31,364 bases of DNA from a virus, in IMG/VR virus record IMGVR_UViG_3300037621_000475, positions 1 to 31,364 of that record; one strand, given 5' to 3'. The stretch's first letter is position 1. Every line of letters starts with the position of its first letter. This document shows, one piece after another, positions 17,501 to 24,782 of the stretch. The notes under the pieces were generated by a model that saw only the letters and a list, made by a program, of their open reading frames with translations, did not search any database and was not told the DNA's origin. A program made the translations under genes and the position numbers.

Positions 17501-20500
17501 TACGTCTGTGTCTGCTACTCCGTCATCACTGCTGTAGGACGATGAGTCGTTGTCACCCAGTCCGATCCTGTAGTATGCTATTGTGTTGGAATTGGATTTT
17601 GCTGAATCGTCATGTAGTCCACCATTACCTAAAAGTCTTATGTTACTACCACTCAAATCTACATCAGTTTCTAAATGGGCGTGTGCTGAGTCTGTTCTTG
17701 TGATGCTTGAAGATGTGATGAATGCATCTTGTGTACTGCCGTCGCTAGTAGTTCCATGCATCGTAGAGTATTTGAAAGTTGCCAGTCCTGAATTTTCGAT
17801 GTCGTTTGATACTCCCAAGTACCATACACTGTCGTATTCAGTAGCAGTAAATTCTGCTAGAGTTCTTTGCGAACTCAAAATAGAAGTTGTAGTTCCTGTT
17901 GCTGTCAGTGTGTCGACCCTCGTTTCATTGTTCCCACCAAATGTAACTCCTGCGTGTGTCTTAATGTTTCCAGATGTTGCGGTCGCTGTGTTGTCTCCTA
18001 GTCCCAACGCAAAATAGCTTGTTGCATTTTTGATGGCAGTAGACCCGTCGTTCTGCCCGGTAGCTTTGAGATCTATGTTTGAACCATTTATAGCAACATC
18101 TACCACATTGATGTCATTCATTGCACCGGTTTTAAGCACAGACGAATCTGTAATTCCGACCTGCCTTGTACTGCCATCAGTAGTGATACCGTCATTAGCT
18201 GAATATTTGTGCATGGCAAATTCGTTGTTTGTTTGGTCTTTGTGTATAGCATGGAACCAGACACTGTCAAATGTGTTTGCGAAACTGCTTATGGTTTTTT
18301 GTGAACTGACGTCTGGTGCGGCATCTCCCCTAAATGTGTTAGTGTCTATTGTTGTCTGTCCAATATTGGTTACACTTTGAGCACCAAGCACATCTACATA
18401 TGTTCCGTCCGAAGCTGAATCATCATCTGATATTAAAATTCTGTACATGGTCACCCTACATGTTCCTGCTGTTCCATTCGCACCTCTCAATCTGGCATTG
18501 CCACCACTGATGTCAGCAGTGAACGTGGCCAAAGGTGTAGATTCTCCATTGGAAACTATTGTGTTGTATTCTGATATGAAGGCGTTTGTGCCATCATGGA
18601 TCAACATCACTTCTGTTGAAGAAACTTCATTTGTTGTGGTGTTGTTTATTGACACGAAATACTTCGCCGCCCTGTGATCTGCAATGGCCCAACTGTCCAG
18701 CGTGGCCGCGGCTGAGTCCAGGTCCGCTACTAATTTTGTTTGTGCAAGTCCTGAACCTGCCTGTGTTCCTGATGAGTCATCATCTCCCAATCCAATTCTA
18801 AAATATTGAACAGCATTAATAAGTGACGTTGTTGAGCCGTCCTCCAACGTACCACCTTGTCCTAGAAGTCTCACACGTCCAGTGGCACTTCTGATATCAG
18901 ATGTAAGTTGTATTTCTTGATTGGCCGCTGTCCTAACTATCTGTGAGTTACCATTGAATGCATCAAAGGTAGAACCGTCAGCCGTCCCTTGTGCTATCAC
19001 TGATTTCTGCATTTGATATTCTATTGCACTGTCCGCCGCTTCGAGTCTGTTCAATACCAGATACCATGCACTGTCATATTTAGATTGTGCAAATTCATCT
19101 ATCACACTGGTGTCTGCCAGTATAGATTCATGAGCACCTACTGCCGTGTTGGCATCGATAAGAGTTTTTGATGAAAATCCTATTGTGTTCCTTGAGTCCT
19201 GAATTGTGGATACTCCCAATGCTATGGAAACACCCACGAATGAAAGTGTGCCACTACCATCAGTCTGCAAGAACTGTCCTGTTTGGCCATCTGCGTTAGG
19301 CAGTGCAAGACCATTAACTTTTACATTACCAGAACCACTTGCTTCAAACTCTAGGTTGTCGTTGGATCTGCTAGATGAAAGTGTGTTGCCTGAGAATGTT
19401 AATTTTGTAGGTATAACCAAAGTGTCAAAGTTCAATGGACTAAACAAACCTGTTGATGGATCGTTGGCTCCGATCACAGTGTTATCTATTGTACCATCAT
19501 CTAGATCTATCCTGTTGATCTCTACAGACCCTGTACCACTCCCAGATAAAATCAAGTCTGCATTTGATGTTGTCACCTTGACAACATTGTCTGTGAAATT
19601 TATAGATGAGTCTATGGTCAAATTTGACACATTTACAACACCTGTACCGCCAGGTGTAAGTTTTAGGTCTGCATTTGAACTTGTTGAAATTATGTTGTCA
19701 TTGAAAGTAAGATTGTCCACAGTCACAGGAGCGGCAAACGATGTTGCACCAGAAACTGCCATGTTGGCCATTGTAGTTGCCCCGTCGACAGTCATGTTTC
19801 CCGATGTTGTTAAATTGTCATTTCCAAAACTAATGGCTCCTGTTGAGTCTGTGATAGATCCACTTCCTGCAGTCAGTGTGCTGTTTATTGACATGCTCGA
19901 AGCTGATGTTGTTAGATTCTCGTTACCAAAACTTATAGTACCTGATGAGTCAGTTATTGAGCCGTTTGCTAGTGTAAGGTTACCTATCGTGGAACCTGTA
20001 GCGGCTGTTATAGTTCCTGAGGTTGTTAAATTTTCATTGCCAAAACTTATTGCACCACTTGAGTCAGTTATTGATGCGTTAGCTAAAGTTAAATTCCCTA
20101 TTGATGAACCAGTGGCCGCAGTCAATGTACCTGTTGTAGTTAGATTCTCGTCTCCAAAACTTATGGCTCCACTTGAGTCTGTAATTGATCCATCCGCCAG
20201 TGTCAAACTGCCAAATGTCGAACCAGTTAGGAAATTTTTTGTTGTGGCAAAATCAAATCCACCAGCAACTGATGTGTTGCCGTCTACAATTAAATTCTCG
20301 TTGACATTTATGATTGAAGAATCTAAAGCATGAATGCTGGTGCCTGCATTGAAACCAATTCCGTCTATGACAACATATCCTGATCCGCTGGCCATAATTC
20401 TTATATCATCATTAGTCCTTGTCGTTTCGATATTGTTGTCTTTAATTCTGATTCCAGGAAACACAATTGATCCTGTACCGCTTGGATGTATATCTATGTC

Positions 20501-20674
20501 TGCGTTTGATAATCTTGATGTGATGTTGTTGCCAAAGAATTTTATATCCGCTTTGACAGGTACTAGATCAAAGAAATCACCGAAGTTATTGTTGATCTTA
20601 TTGCCCGACGCATATAACGAATCACCGTCACCGCTGTTCGCTATTACACCGACATCTATTATTTGTTGAGCCAT
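14504..20674 (-). CDS. Giant tail fibre protein, 2056 aa
   Basis: The largest gene in the window. N-terminal module GVIANSGDGDSLYASGNKIN then NNFGDFFDLV (8-37); 38-aa SIGNLTLANASITDSSGAIS repeats at about 150-290; DLKLTPGGTGVVNVSNLTID-type strands to about 480; then roughly 13 units of 105-115 aa to the end. Each large unit has DSFAxxxFRGAKYxISVNN, then LxVHDGTNAFIxxYNEHFS, then TxDIxGxxVRLR and a VxxYRILLxD end. Two versions alternate, one with YNEHFS and one with GPYVSSKGT then LTAxHNGSSTVTL. Such tandem beta domains would build a long shaft or a chain of adhesive beads. A late-type ACTAAATA box lies 9 nt upstream of the ATG, with no clear Shine-Dalgarno. The frame is fully intact over 6.2 kb. 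Long-distance host contact is the likely role. Confidence 0.85.
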   Translation of the reverse strand: MAQQIIDVGVIANSGDGDSLYASGNKINNNFGDFFDLVPVKADIKFFGNNITSRLSNADIDIHPSGTGSIVFPGIRIKDNNIETTRTNDDIRIMASGSGYVVIDGIGFNAGTSIHALDSSIINVNENLIVDGNTSVAGGFDFATTKNFLTGSTFGSLTLADGSITDSSGAISFGDENLTTTGTLTAATGSSIGNLTLANASITDSSGAISFGNENLTTSGTITAATGSTIGNLTLANGSITDSSGTISFGNENLTTSASSMSINSTLTAGSGSITDSTGAISFGNDNLTTSGNMTVDGATTMANMAVSGATSFAAPVTVDNLTFNDNIISTSSNADLKLTPGGTGVVNVSNLTIDSSINFTDNVVKVTTSNADLILSGSGTGSVEINRIDLDDGTIDNTVIGANDPSTGLFSPLNFDTLVIPTKLTFSGNTLSSSRSNDNLEFEASGSGNVKVNGLALPNADGQTGQFLQTDGSGTLSFVGVSIALGVSTIQDSRNTIGFSSKTLIDANTAVGAHESILADTSVIDEFAQSKYDSAWYLVLNRLEAADSAIEYQMQKSVIAQGTADGSTFDAFNGNSQIVRTAANQEIQLTSDIRSATGRVRLLGQGGTLEDGSTTSLINAVQYFRIGLGDDDSSGTQAGSGLAQTKLVADLDSAAATLDSWAIADHRAAKYFVSINNTTTNEVSSTEVMLIHDGTNAFISEYNTIVSNGESTPLATFTADISGGNARLRGANGTAGTCRVTMYRILISDDDSASDGTYVDVLGAQSVTNIGQTTIDTNTFRGDAAPDVSSQKTISSFANTFDSVWFHAIHKDQTNNEFAMHKYSANDGITTDGSTRQVGITDSSVLKTGAMNDINVVDVAINGSNIDLKATGQNDGSTAIKNATSYFALGLGDNTATATSGNIKTHAGVTFGGNNETRVDTLTATGTTTSILSSQRTLAEFTATEYDSVWYLGVSNDIENSGLATFKYSTMHGTTSDGSTQDAFITSSSITRTDSAHAHLETDVDLSGSNIRLLGNGGLHDDSAKSNSNTIAYYRIGLGDNDSSSYSSDDGVADTDVVTVGGIQETEIDHVTAHGTHSTLSHSGTTTCAEFTAGQYDSAWFFVVNKDVANGSFETRKISLMHNLQDSFMTNSAIVNTDEGDNHPVYTTDVVTSGDSTSKVRIRSTDNDGSTVANNNTFAYYRIGLGDDDSTGYSGEQTDESSIARVTIGSTVANIDTFARNANNGAKYFISVNNMETGEVSNLEALVTHDHGSNAFIVSYNEHFSGNNSLITLTADIDGTTVRLRGSATVGSNTRVTAYRILLGDTESAETGSNVRTTATVTDVTSAATTIDTIDATAVDAAHYIIVARTGGASGGGATAMEATVVHDGTNAFVTQYGECSSKTQDDTAHLTLSASHNGSSTVTLQASATNAAGGGVNTIVTAYRIDLKAPESSTATIDSFAIANFRGAKYYISVNNLDSNEVSNVECLVVHDGTNAFINQYNEHFSGSSSLFNGDLTTDIDSGNLRLRCVVANDNTRITFYKVLLADAPTTATHTNTKVIGGVTASSSATTVDTFNDTSVDGAHYVIVGYNSSEAAASIQEANVITEGTDAFVSSGPYVSTKGTNQLDLTAEHDGSNTVTLKASSTSGSSTKVAAYRVHMKAPTGQTDNLDTFAKGSYRGAKYYVSAKETVTGYIDTLEAMVVHDGTNSFITTFNEHFSHGALVTLTTDISGSDVRLRCAGNIPDIQVKFYRVLLADNESGSTGTDFNTVAASTVSSSATAIDTFEDTSFTGASYIIVGFNNSESTASIMEATVLTNGTEAFVHEGPYVSSKGTHQLTLTAAHNGSSTVTLSAASTSGSSTTVNAFRTHMHRGDRDPYTTLDSFAHSSVQAANYLVAMKDGDSRVQFSEVMLVSDGTDAYHTEFDINSESTTAPFITITSAVNGSNVELRAESTIEQSTTITNIFKIPLARAVGTPTNTATLDSFSVSEFRSASYVFSISDSGSGERGLYETGEIRITHDGTTPYMSVFGRTTNSTGDLVEFTTDISGGNVRLRGTISSTNTHEVTVVRRLMVV

Positions 20675-20683
20675 ATCAAGTAA

Positions 20684-20691
20684 TATTTAGT
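20684..20691 (-). promoter_or_regulatory. Late-type promoter box ACTAAATA
   Basis: Lies 9 nt before the start of the 2056-aa fibre gene. Predicted transcription start would leave a leader of only about 4 nt. Confidence 0.5.
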
Positions 20692-20709
20692 GGATTTAGG
20701 GTATATGCG

Positions 20710-20728
20710 AAAACGGCTACTATTAGCC
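20710..20728 (-). terminator. Possible intrinsic terminator
   Basis: On the minus strand GGCTA-ATAG-TAGCC (20715-20728) is a perfect 5-bp stem with a 4-nt loop followed by G and TTTT. It includes the stop codon of the 163-aa structural gene. The U tract is short, so it may only attenuate transcription ahead of the giant fibre gene. Confidence 0.4.
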
Positions 20729-21214
20729 TGTACTGATTTTCAAATCATTGCCGTTACGCCATAATTTGCCAGCAACGTTTGGATCACTGGTTGGAATACT
20801 GCCGGTTAAAAAGATAGATGCTCCATCAAGTTTTACAGCACCTGTTCCTGAAGCGGCAATGTGTATGTCATCATTTGACGCATTTGTTGTGATTTTGTTA
20901 TCTGCTATTGTTACAGCACCTAGAATGATATCACCTGTTCCATTTGCAGTGATTGTGACATCACCGTTTGTGACCAGTGAAGTAATAGCGGAATCTGTTA
21001 TTTGTAATTGATCTATCTCCACAACACCTGTACCGTTTGGTTGGACTTTTATGTCACCGTTGGTTAAGGATGTAGTCAAAAGTCCTGTGTCAGGATCTCC
21101 AACTATCTGATATACTTCTTCAAAATTCGTATTGACCTTGGTCATAGCGGTACGTAAAGTATCGCCTGTCGCTGGATTTCCTGCTGTTCCTGTGTCTATG
21201 TTTAATCTTGCCAT
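20723..21214 (-). CDS. Small fibre-family structural protein
   Basis: 163 aa from the ATG at 21214 (MARLNIDTG); a longer reading from 21271 adds a stretch that overlaps the divergent gene and lacks the module. The N-terminal module is GNPATGDTLRTAMTKVNTNF then EEVYQIVG. Two DIxxxxNGTGxxxID-type beta repeats follow (DIKVQPNGTGVVEIDQLQI, DVTITANGTGDIILGAVTI), and the C-terminus PNVAGKLWRNGNDLKIS is a common end of marine phage fibre proteins. It lacks the long shafts of its larger paralogues, so it may be a cap or short fibre. An AATAAATA box lies 13 nt upstream and there is no Shine-Dalgarno. It is the first gene of the virion run. Confidence 0.8.
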   Translation of the reverse strand: MARLNIDTGTAGNPATGDTLRTAMTKVNTNFEEVYQIVGDPDTGLLTTSLTNGDIKVQPNGTGVVEIDQLQITDSAITSLVTNGDVTITANGTGDIILGAVTIADNKITTNASNDDIHIAASGTGAVKLDGASIFLTGSIPTSDPNVAGKLWRNGNDLKISTG

Positions 21215-21227
21215 AATGTGTTGTACA

Positions 21228-21235
21228 TATTTATT
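21228..21235 (-). promoter_or_regulatory. Late-type promoter box AATAAATA
   Basis: In the 31-nt gap between the divergent 163-aa fibre gene (13 nt away) and the plus-strand Zn-ribbon gene. It would start the whole virion transcript toward lower coordinates. Confidence 0.55.
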
Positions 21236-21245
21236 AAATACTAAT

Positions 21246-21527
21246 ATGTTCATAGAAACGCTCAAGACCATGAGATTGTACGAACGCCAGAGTAAATTGG
21301 GAGTTTATCATACCTTCCATAGGAAAAACACCATATATGTATTCAAGTGTGACTCTTGCGGTGTAACTTTTCTAAGGCCCAGAGCACAGGTTGATCCTGA
21401 CAGGGCATCAAACGATTACAAACACGTTTGTTCCTATTGTGATACCAAAAAGTACGCACAAAAAGTTGGTGTAAAAATGAGAAAAATATACCAGCTGGAT
21501 GCCAGTTCTACTACAAAGACTTTATAG
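21246..21527 (+). CDS. Small Zn-ribbon-like protein
   Basis: 93 aa from the ATG at 21246 (MFIETLKTMRLYERQ); the open frame extends upstream only through the opposite fibre gene. Two cysteine pairs, CDSC (about residues 35-38) and CSYC (about 62-65), spaced about 24 residues apart, form a probable zinc ribbon between basic flanks (FLRPRAQVDPDR, KKYAQKVGVKMRK). I believe similar small proteins occur next to structural genes in T4-like marine phages, but the function is unknown; nucleic-acid binding is plausible. It is one of three plus-strand genes in the window, and its 3' end overlaps the convergent IGNGESR gene by 6 nt. Confidence 0.65.
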   Translation: MFIETLKTMRLYERQSKLGVYHTFHRKNTIYVFKCDSCGVTFLRPRAQVDPDRASNDYKHVCSYCDTKKYAQKVGVKMRKIYQLDASSTTKTL

Positions 21528-22265
21528 TTTCACCCATCTAATATCATCACGTTGGCCATCAACCCATCTACGTAGATCAGCATATATACCGGTTCTGATG
21601 TTGGGTTGGTCAAAGTACCATCTCAAAAATGTATTACCTTCGATGTATTCTTTCCTGTTGATGAAATAGAAATTTGTATCTGGAAATTTCCTAAAAGTCT
21701 GCCTCAGCTGGTACATCCACTCGTACTTAAGGTATGCCTTCATGCTGACACGTGATGGATAGTTAATGGTATTCTTGTACATATTGTTCTGTTCCCTACT
21801 AGGCATATCTCTTTCCCATTGTCGCGAACCCAATATGTCGAATGCCAGTATGACAACATTCTTTACACCTGATTGTGCCGCCATCAATACAGCCGAACAA
21901 CCAGAACCTCGATTCAAAGAAAAATCTATTGTTCGTATTGTGGTGCCTTTCTTGATGTCACCACCTCTCCACATCCTATACAATTTTAGATTCTTTGGCG
22001 TGTCTGTTTCTTTGTCTCCTTCGCAGACGTAATTCCATTTACTGATATCTTCCGGGCCGTGTATCTTTAAATTTGTTTTTGCTTTGTCATGCCATGCTTT
22101 GAGTTCTTCGTACATGGGTTGGTTGACTGCAACTATGTGGTCACAAAGTTCTGGGTTGTCTCGGTAAATGGCATTACATCCGTAAATGATGCCTTTGTCT
22201 TTTAGATCTTTAATTGGGAATATTGGTCTACTTTCACCATTACCTATAACAAATGCGGTGTCCAT
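21522..22265 (-). CDS. IGNGESR-family protein (Rossmann-like, paralogue A)
   Basis: 247 aa. Starts with a hydrophobic strand and IGNGESRPIF (7-16), then GIIYGCNAIYRD (25-36), later SLNRGSGCSAVLMAAQSGVK and VVILAFDILG. This is a Rossmann-like arrangement also seen in MptE/DUF115-like and some glycosyltransferase-related proteins of marine phages. A second copy lies at 27408-28046 with the same IGNGESR and GCNAMFRD motifs, so the phage keeps two. The start overlaps the HesB/IscA stop by 1 nt (TAATG). The possible substrate is a nucleotide sugar or pterin pyrophosphate, but neither is shown by the sequence. Confidence 0.6.
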   Translation of the reverse strand: MDTAFVIGNGESRPIFPIKDLKDKGIIYGCNAIYRDNPELCDHIVAVNQPMYEELKAWHDKAKTNLKIHGPEDISKWNYVCEGDKETDTPKNLKLYRMWRGGDIKKGTTIRTIDFSLNRGSGCSAVLMAAQSGVKNVVILAFDILGSRQWERDMPSREQNNMYKNTINYPSRVSMKAYLKYEWMYQLRQTFRKFPDTNFYFINRKEYIEGNTFLRWYFDQPNIRTGIYADLRRWVDGQRDDIRWVKL

Positions 22266-22600
22266 TAAACACCAAAACTCTCACCACACCCACAGCCGCT
22301 TGATGCATTGGGATTGGATATTTCAAACTGTGATCCAAACACCTCTTCCTTCCAGTCAATTTTTGTGCCTGCCACGTACATCATTGAAGTCTCATCAACA
22401 ACAAATTTCCCTGTGTGCCAATCTTCTATGTGGTCACCTTCTGCTATGCTTTCTTTAGTGTCAGCAAATCCCCACTCGTATTTGAATCCTGCACAGCCGC
22501 CGCCGTTAACTGCTAGGCTGACCGCATATTTGCCCGGATTCTTTTCCAGCAATTTTTCAATTTGATTCTTTGCTTCATCTGTTATTTCAAATAAGTTCAT
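22265..22600 (-). CDS. A-type iron-sulfur carrier (HesB/IscA family)
   Basis: 111 aa from the ATG at 22600 (MNLFEITDEAKNQIEKLL). The extra 18 residues in the longer reading run into the upstream gene and are not family-like. The three conserved cysteines are present: C36 in NGGGCAGFKYEW and C103/C105 in SGCGCGES at the C-terminus. The family carries [2Fe-2S] or [4Fe-4S] clusters to target enzymes. With two radical SAM proteins in the window, supplying their clusters during infection is a reasonable idea. HesB-like genes are known in marine T4-like phages. It is coupled to paralogue A downstream by a 1-nt overlap. Confidence 0.9.
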   Translation of the reverse strand: MNLFEITDEAKNQIEKLLEKNPGKYAVSLAVNGGGCAGFKYEWGFADTKESIAEGDHIEDWHTGKFVVDETSMMYVAGTKIDWKEEVFGSQFEISNPNASSGCGCGESFGV

Positions 22601-22608
22601 ACTATTAA

Positions 22609-22938
22609 TTATCTGTCCTTGTTCCCCATATTTGCAATACCGACAGCCAACCAAAAACGTGTTGCATCTTTTTTCTTTTCAAAACTCATGAAACTGTTCT
22701 GATCCTCCCAATGGTTCCGGGGGTTCTCTATGTGTCCTGCAGGTTCAAACCACCAACCCCATCTGCCCTCACAATTTCGTTGACACCACTCGATGCATTC
22801 ACCCGCTATTCCGTTGCTGTTCATGTCAACATTGTGTTCAAACTGTTTCTGGTATCCGCAATCCTCAGATATATCGTTGAGATCAGCTATTACTTTTTTA
22901 ACTTTTACTCTGCCGTAACTACTACCATTGTGTGGCAT
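22609..22938 (-). CDS. Hypothetical Trp/Cys-rich protein
   Basis: 109 aa. Central CIEWCQRNCEGRWGWWFEPA (48-67) followed by HWEDQNSFMSFEKKKDATRF (77-96) is a pattern I have seen in small conserved marine myovirus proteins, but I cannot name a function. Cysteines at about 27, 48, 52 and 56 could bind metal. The start has a ribosome site (GGAG about 9 nt upstream) and lies within the last 17 nt of the upstream radical SAM gene, so the two are coupled. Confidence 0.65.
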   Translation of the reverse strand: MPHNGSSYGRVKVKKVIADLNDISEDCGYQKQFEHNVDMNSNGIAGECIEWCQRNCEGRWGWWFEPAGHIENPRNHWEDQNSFMSFEKKKDATRFWLAVGIANMGNKDR

Positions 22939-23944
22939 GATCTAAACTCCATTTTTTTGCAGAACATTTTTCACCACACTCTCTGGGTGCTGTTTCTGAC
23001 TGTATATCTCCAAATAATTTCTTCCACATTGAGTCGTCTAGCACTTCTCCCAGGGTCTGCTGGGGTTTGATGTAATCAAAAATATCTTTGTTGTGTCCAT
23101 ATCTTAGTGCCGTCCAACAACAAGGATAGAACTTTCCTTTCGCATTCAAGTATAGCCCTTTGTTGCCAATCATACACAAAGGTATAATGGACGGAGTACT
23201 ATCTGTATTATAAAACCTTTTTGTAAAAATATCAACACAGTTGTCATGCCATTTTTTACCAGTCAGCTTGGTAGTTGTTCTAGTGAATCTCCCAGAAGCT
23301 ATAAACTTATCGCTTGGTTGAAGTGGATCATTTTCTGGATACGTTCCGTAATTTTTTCCAAACTTAGAACTGAGTGTCAATTGGAAGCTGTCAAATTTGT
23401 GTTGCTTTGCCATATCCTTCATGATCTCTAGCTTGTCTTCGTTGAACTTGAATGCAATCGCGGCCCAGGTCTTGTATGCTTTGCTTCCACGTAGGGCATT
23501 AATGCCCAACATTATTGAATACCAGTTGCAGTTGACCCTGTACAGGTTATTTGATTGTTGATCCCAACCGTCTAGTGAAAAATGTATGTGATCTTTTTCG
23601 TTTAGGATGTTATCAAGTTGTTCCCACCAAGATTTTGTCTTATAAGATCCGTTGGTAATAATCACAAATTGAACTTGACCATTGTGTTCCCTTAACCATG
23701 CAAGTATTTTTAAAAGATCTTTTGCATATATAGGATCACCATCGTCACCACAGAATGTTATTTTCCGCACTTCTGTCAGCAGTTTGCCGGTCCAATTTTG
23801 CTTGAACCATTCCAGACTTAAATCTGTATTTGTAAGGCCTTCAGGGACTTCCTGCCTAGAACATCTAGGACATTTCAGACTGCATTTAGAACACAGTTCT
23901 ATGTGCCAATGCTCCAAAGGCCAATTATGTATGTTTTCAAACAT
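22922..23944 (-). CDS. Radical SAM/SPASM protein
   Basis: 340 aa. CSLKCPRC gives CX3CX2C with C21, C25 and C28 near the N-terminus; FCGDDGDP (about 63-70) replaces the usual GGEP loop. A C-terminal SPASM-like cysteine set is visible: LCMIG, GKFYPCCW and ECGEKCSAKK. SPASM radical SAM enzymes often modify peptides, but others act on small molecules or sugars. Its neighbours are a glycosyltransferase-like gene and an IGNGESR-family gene, which suggests surface or sugar modification. A 139-nt upstream gap holds a hairpin and a late-type box, so it has its own structured leader. There is no Shine-Dalgarno. Family is sure, substrate unknown. Confidence 0.85.
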   Translation of the reverse strand: MFENIHNWPLEHWHIELCSKCSLKCPRCSRQEVPEGLTNTDLSLEWFKQNWTGKLLTEVRKITFCGDDGDPIYAKDLLKILAWLREHNGQVQFVIITNGSYKTKSWWEQLDNILNEKDHIHFSLDGWDQQSNNLYRVNCNWYSIMLGINALRGSKAYKTWAAIAFKFNEDKLEIMKDMAKQHKFDSFQLTLSSKFGKNYGTYPENDPLQPSDKFIASGRFTRTTTKLTGKKWHDNCVDIFTKRFYNTDSTPSIIPLCMIGNKGLYLNAKGKFYPCCWTALRYGHNKDIFDYIKPQQTLGEVLDDSMWKKLFGDIQSETAPRECGEKCSAKKWSLDHATQW

Positions 23945-24083
23945 AACGTATTTTACACTCTAATTTTTTAATTGTAAAGCTAGTGGAGATTCCACTTACG
24001 GCCTGGCCCACGCAGTTAAGACATCAAGAGGTCAGTGTTTTTTGCCGACGTCACACACTGTGGCGTTGCATGTGTATTTATTA
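23945..24083 (-). promoter_or_regulatory. Structured 139-nt leader of the SPASM gene
   Basis: The longest non-coding stretch in the window. A late-type AATAAATA box (24075-24082) sits right after the stop of the upstream glycosyltransferase gene. Downstream of it are a CACA-GTG-TGTG hairpin (about 24052-24062) and a perfect AGTGGA-3 nt-TCCACT hairpin (23982-23996), 38 nt before the ATG. No tRNA fold, glutamine-riboswitch motif or small reading frame was recognised. It could be a regulatory leader or a small RNA. Confidence 0.4.
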
Positions 24084-24782
24084 CTATTTCCAGTTATCAA
24101 TTACGAATTGATCTGCACATTCCATTGGGTTCGGTTGCCCATGGAAGACTGCTACTCTGTTTTCGCTTTTCACTGTCGCAGGTTTTTTAAAAAACCATTT
24201 GCCGTTCTTGTCCCTTAATTTTGTGTCTTTGAATCCTATCATCTCCCATTTGTATGAACGTATCCAGTCGTCGGGCCAGTGTGTTATTTGATCCTTACCT
24301 GCTTTCATGATCCAGTCTTGATCTCCCCAATTCTGTTTCATTATTCTTTCATGGTTGCTTACAAAATCTGTGTACAGGTGATTCATGGTTCCTGCCTCCC
24401 AACGCATACAGCTGGAGTTACTTTGTTTCCAGTCTGCTACCCTACATCTGTTGAAGTCCCTGATTATCATGAACTTGCCTGGATTGTGAGTGAATAATGG
24501 ATCTATGTTATTGTGTATTATCACATCCAGATCAAAAAATAATATATTGCCCTTTAATGGCATGTCTGGACTGAACATCCACAACTTGCTCCACCACGTT
24601 TTGATCCATGGTTCGCTAGGAAACTTTATTGTTTTAATTTCAGGATTAAGCCCTTTGATGTCGTCTGTTATACAGTGGAATTCGAAAGGTACTGTGGTGT
24701 GCCTCTTGACCATACTGTAAAGGATGTTGGCATATGGTGATGGATACTTGTTCCCCCACTTAACGCATACTACGTGATTCAT
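24084..24782 (-). CDS. Glycosyltransferase-like protein (GT-A type)
   Basis: 232 aa. NILFFDLDVIIHNNIDPLF (79-97) carries a D84-L-D86 metal and nucleotide-sugar motif, preceded by WSKLWMFS as in GT8-like enzymes. CITDDIKGL (37-45) fits the first Rossmann unit, and GDQDWI plus a late VAVFHGQPNP His complete the expected pattern. It would transfer a sugar to a phage or host acceptor. The ribosome site GAGGAT is about 5 nt upstream. The start lies inside the last 23 nt of the upstream gene, so translation is coupled. It may work with the SPASM protein and IGNGESR proteins. Confidence 0.7.
   Translation of the reverse strand: MNHVVCVKWGNKYPSPYANILYSMVKRHTTVPFEFHCITDDIKGLNPEIKTIKFPSEPWIKTWWSKLWMFSPDMPLKGNILFFDLDVIIHNNIDPLFTHNPGKFMIIRDFNRCRVADWKQSNSSCMRWEAGTMNHLYTDFVSNHERIMKQNWGDQDWIMKAGKDQITHWPDDWIRSYKWEMIGFKDTKLRDKNGKWFFKKPATVKSENRVAVFHGQPNPMECADQFVIDNWK

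Noticed and set aside
22601-22654. Longer N-terminus of the HesB/IscA protein
   Set aside because: The extra 18 residues are out-of-frame sequence from the upstream 109-aa gene and are not family-like.
23945-24083. tRNA or glutamine riboswitch
   Set aside because: No cloverleaf, CCA end or T-loop could be fitted on either strand, and the conserved glnA-type motif is absent.
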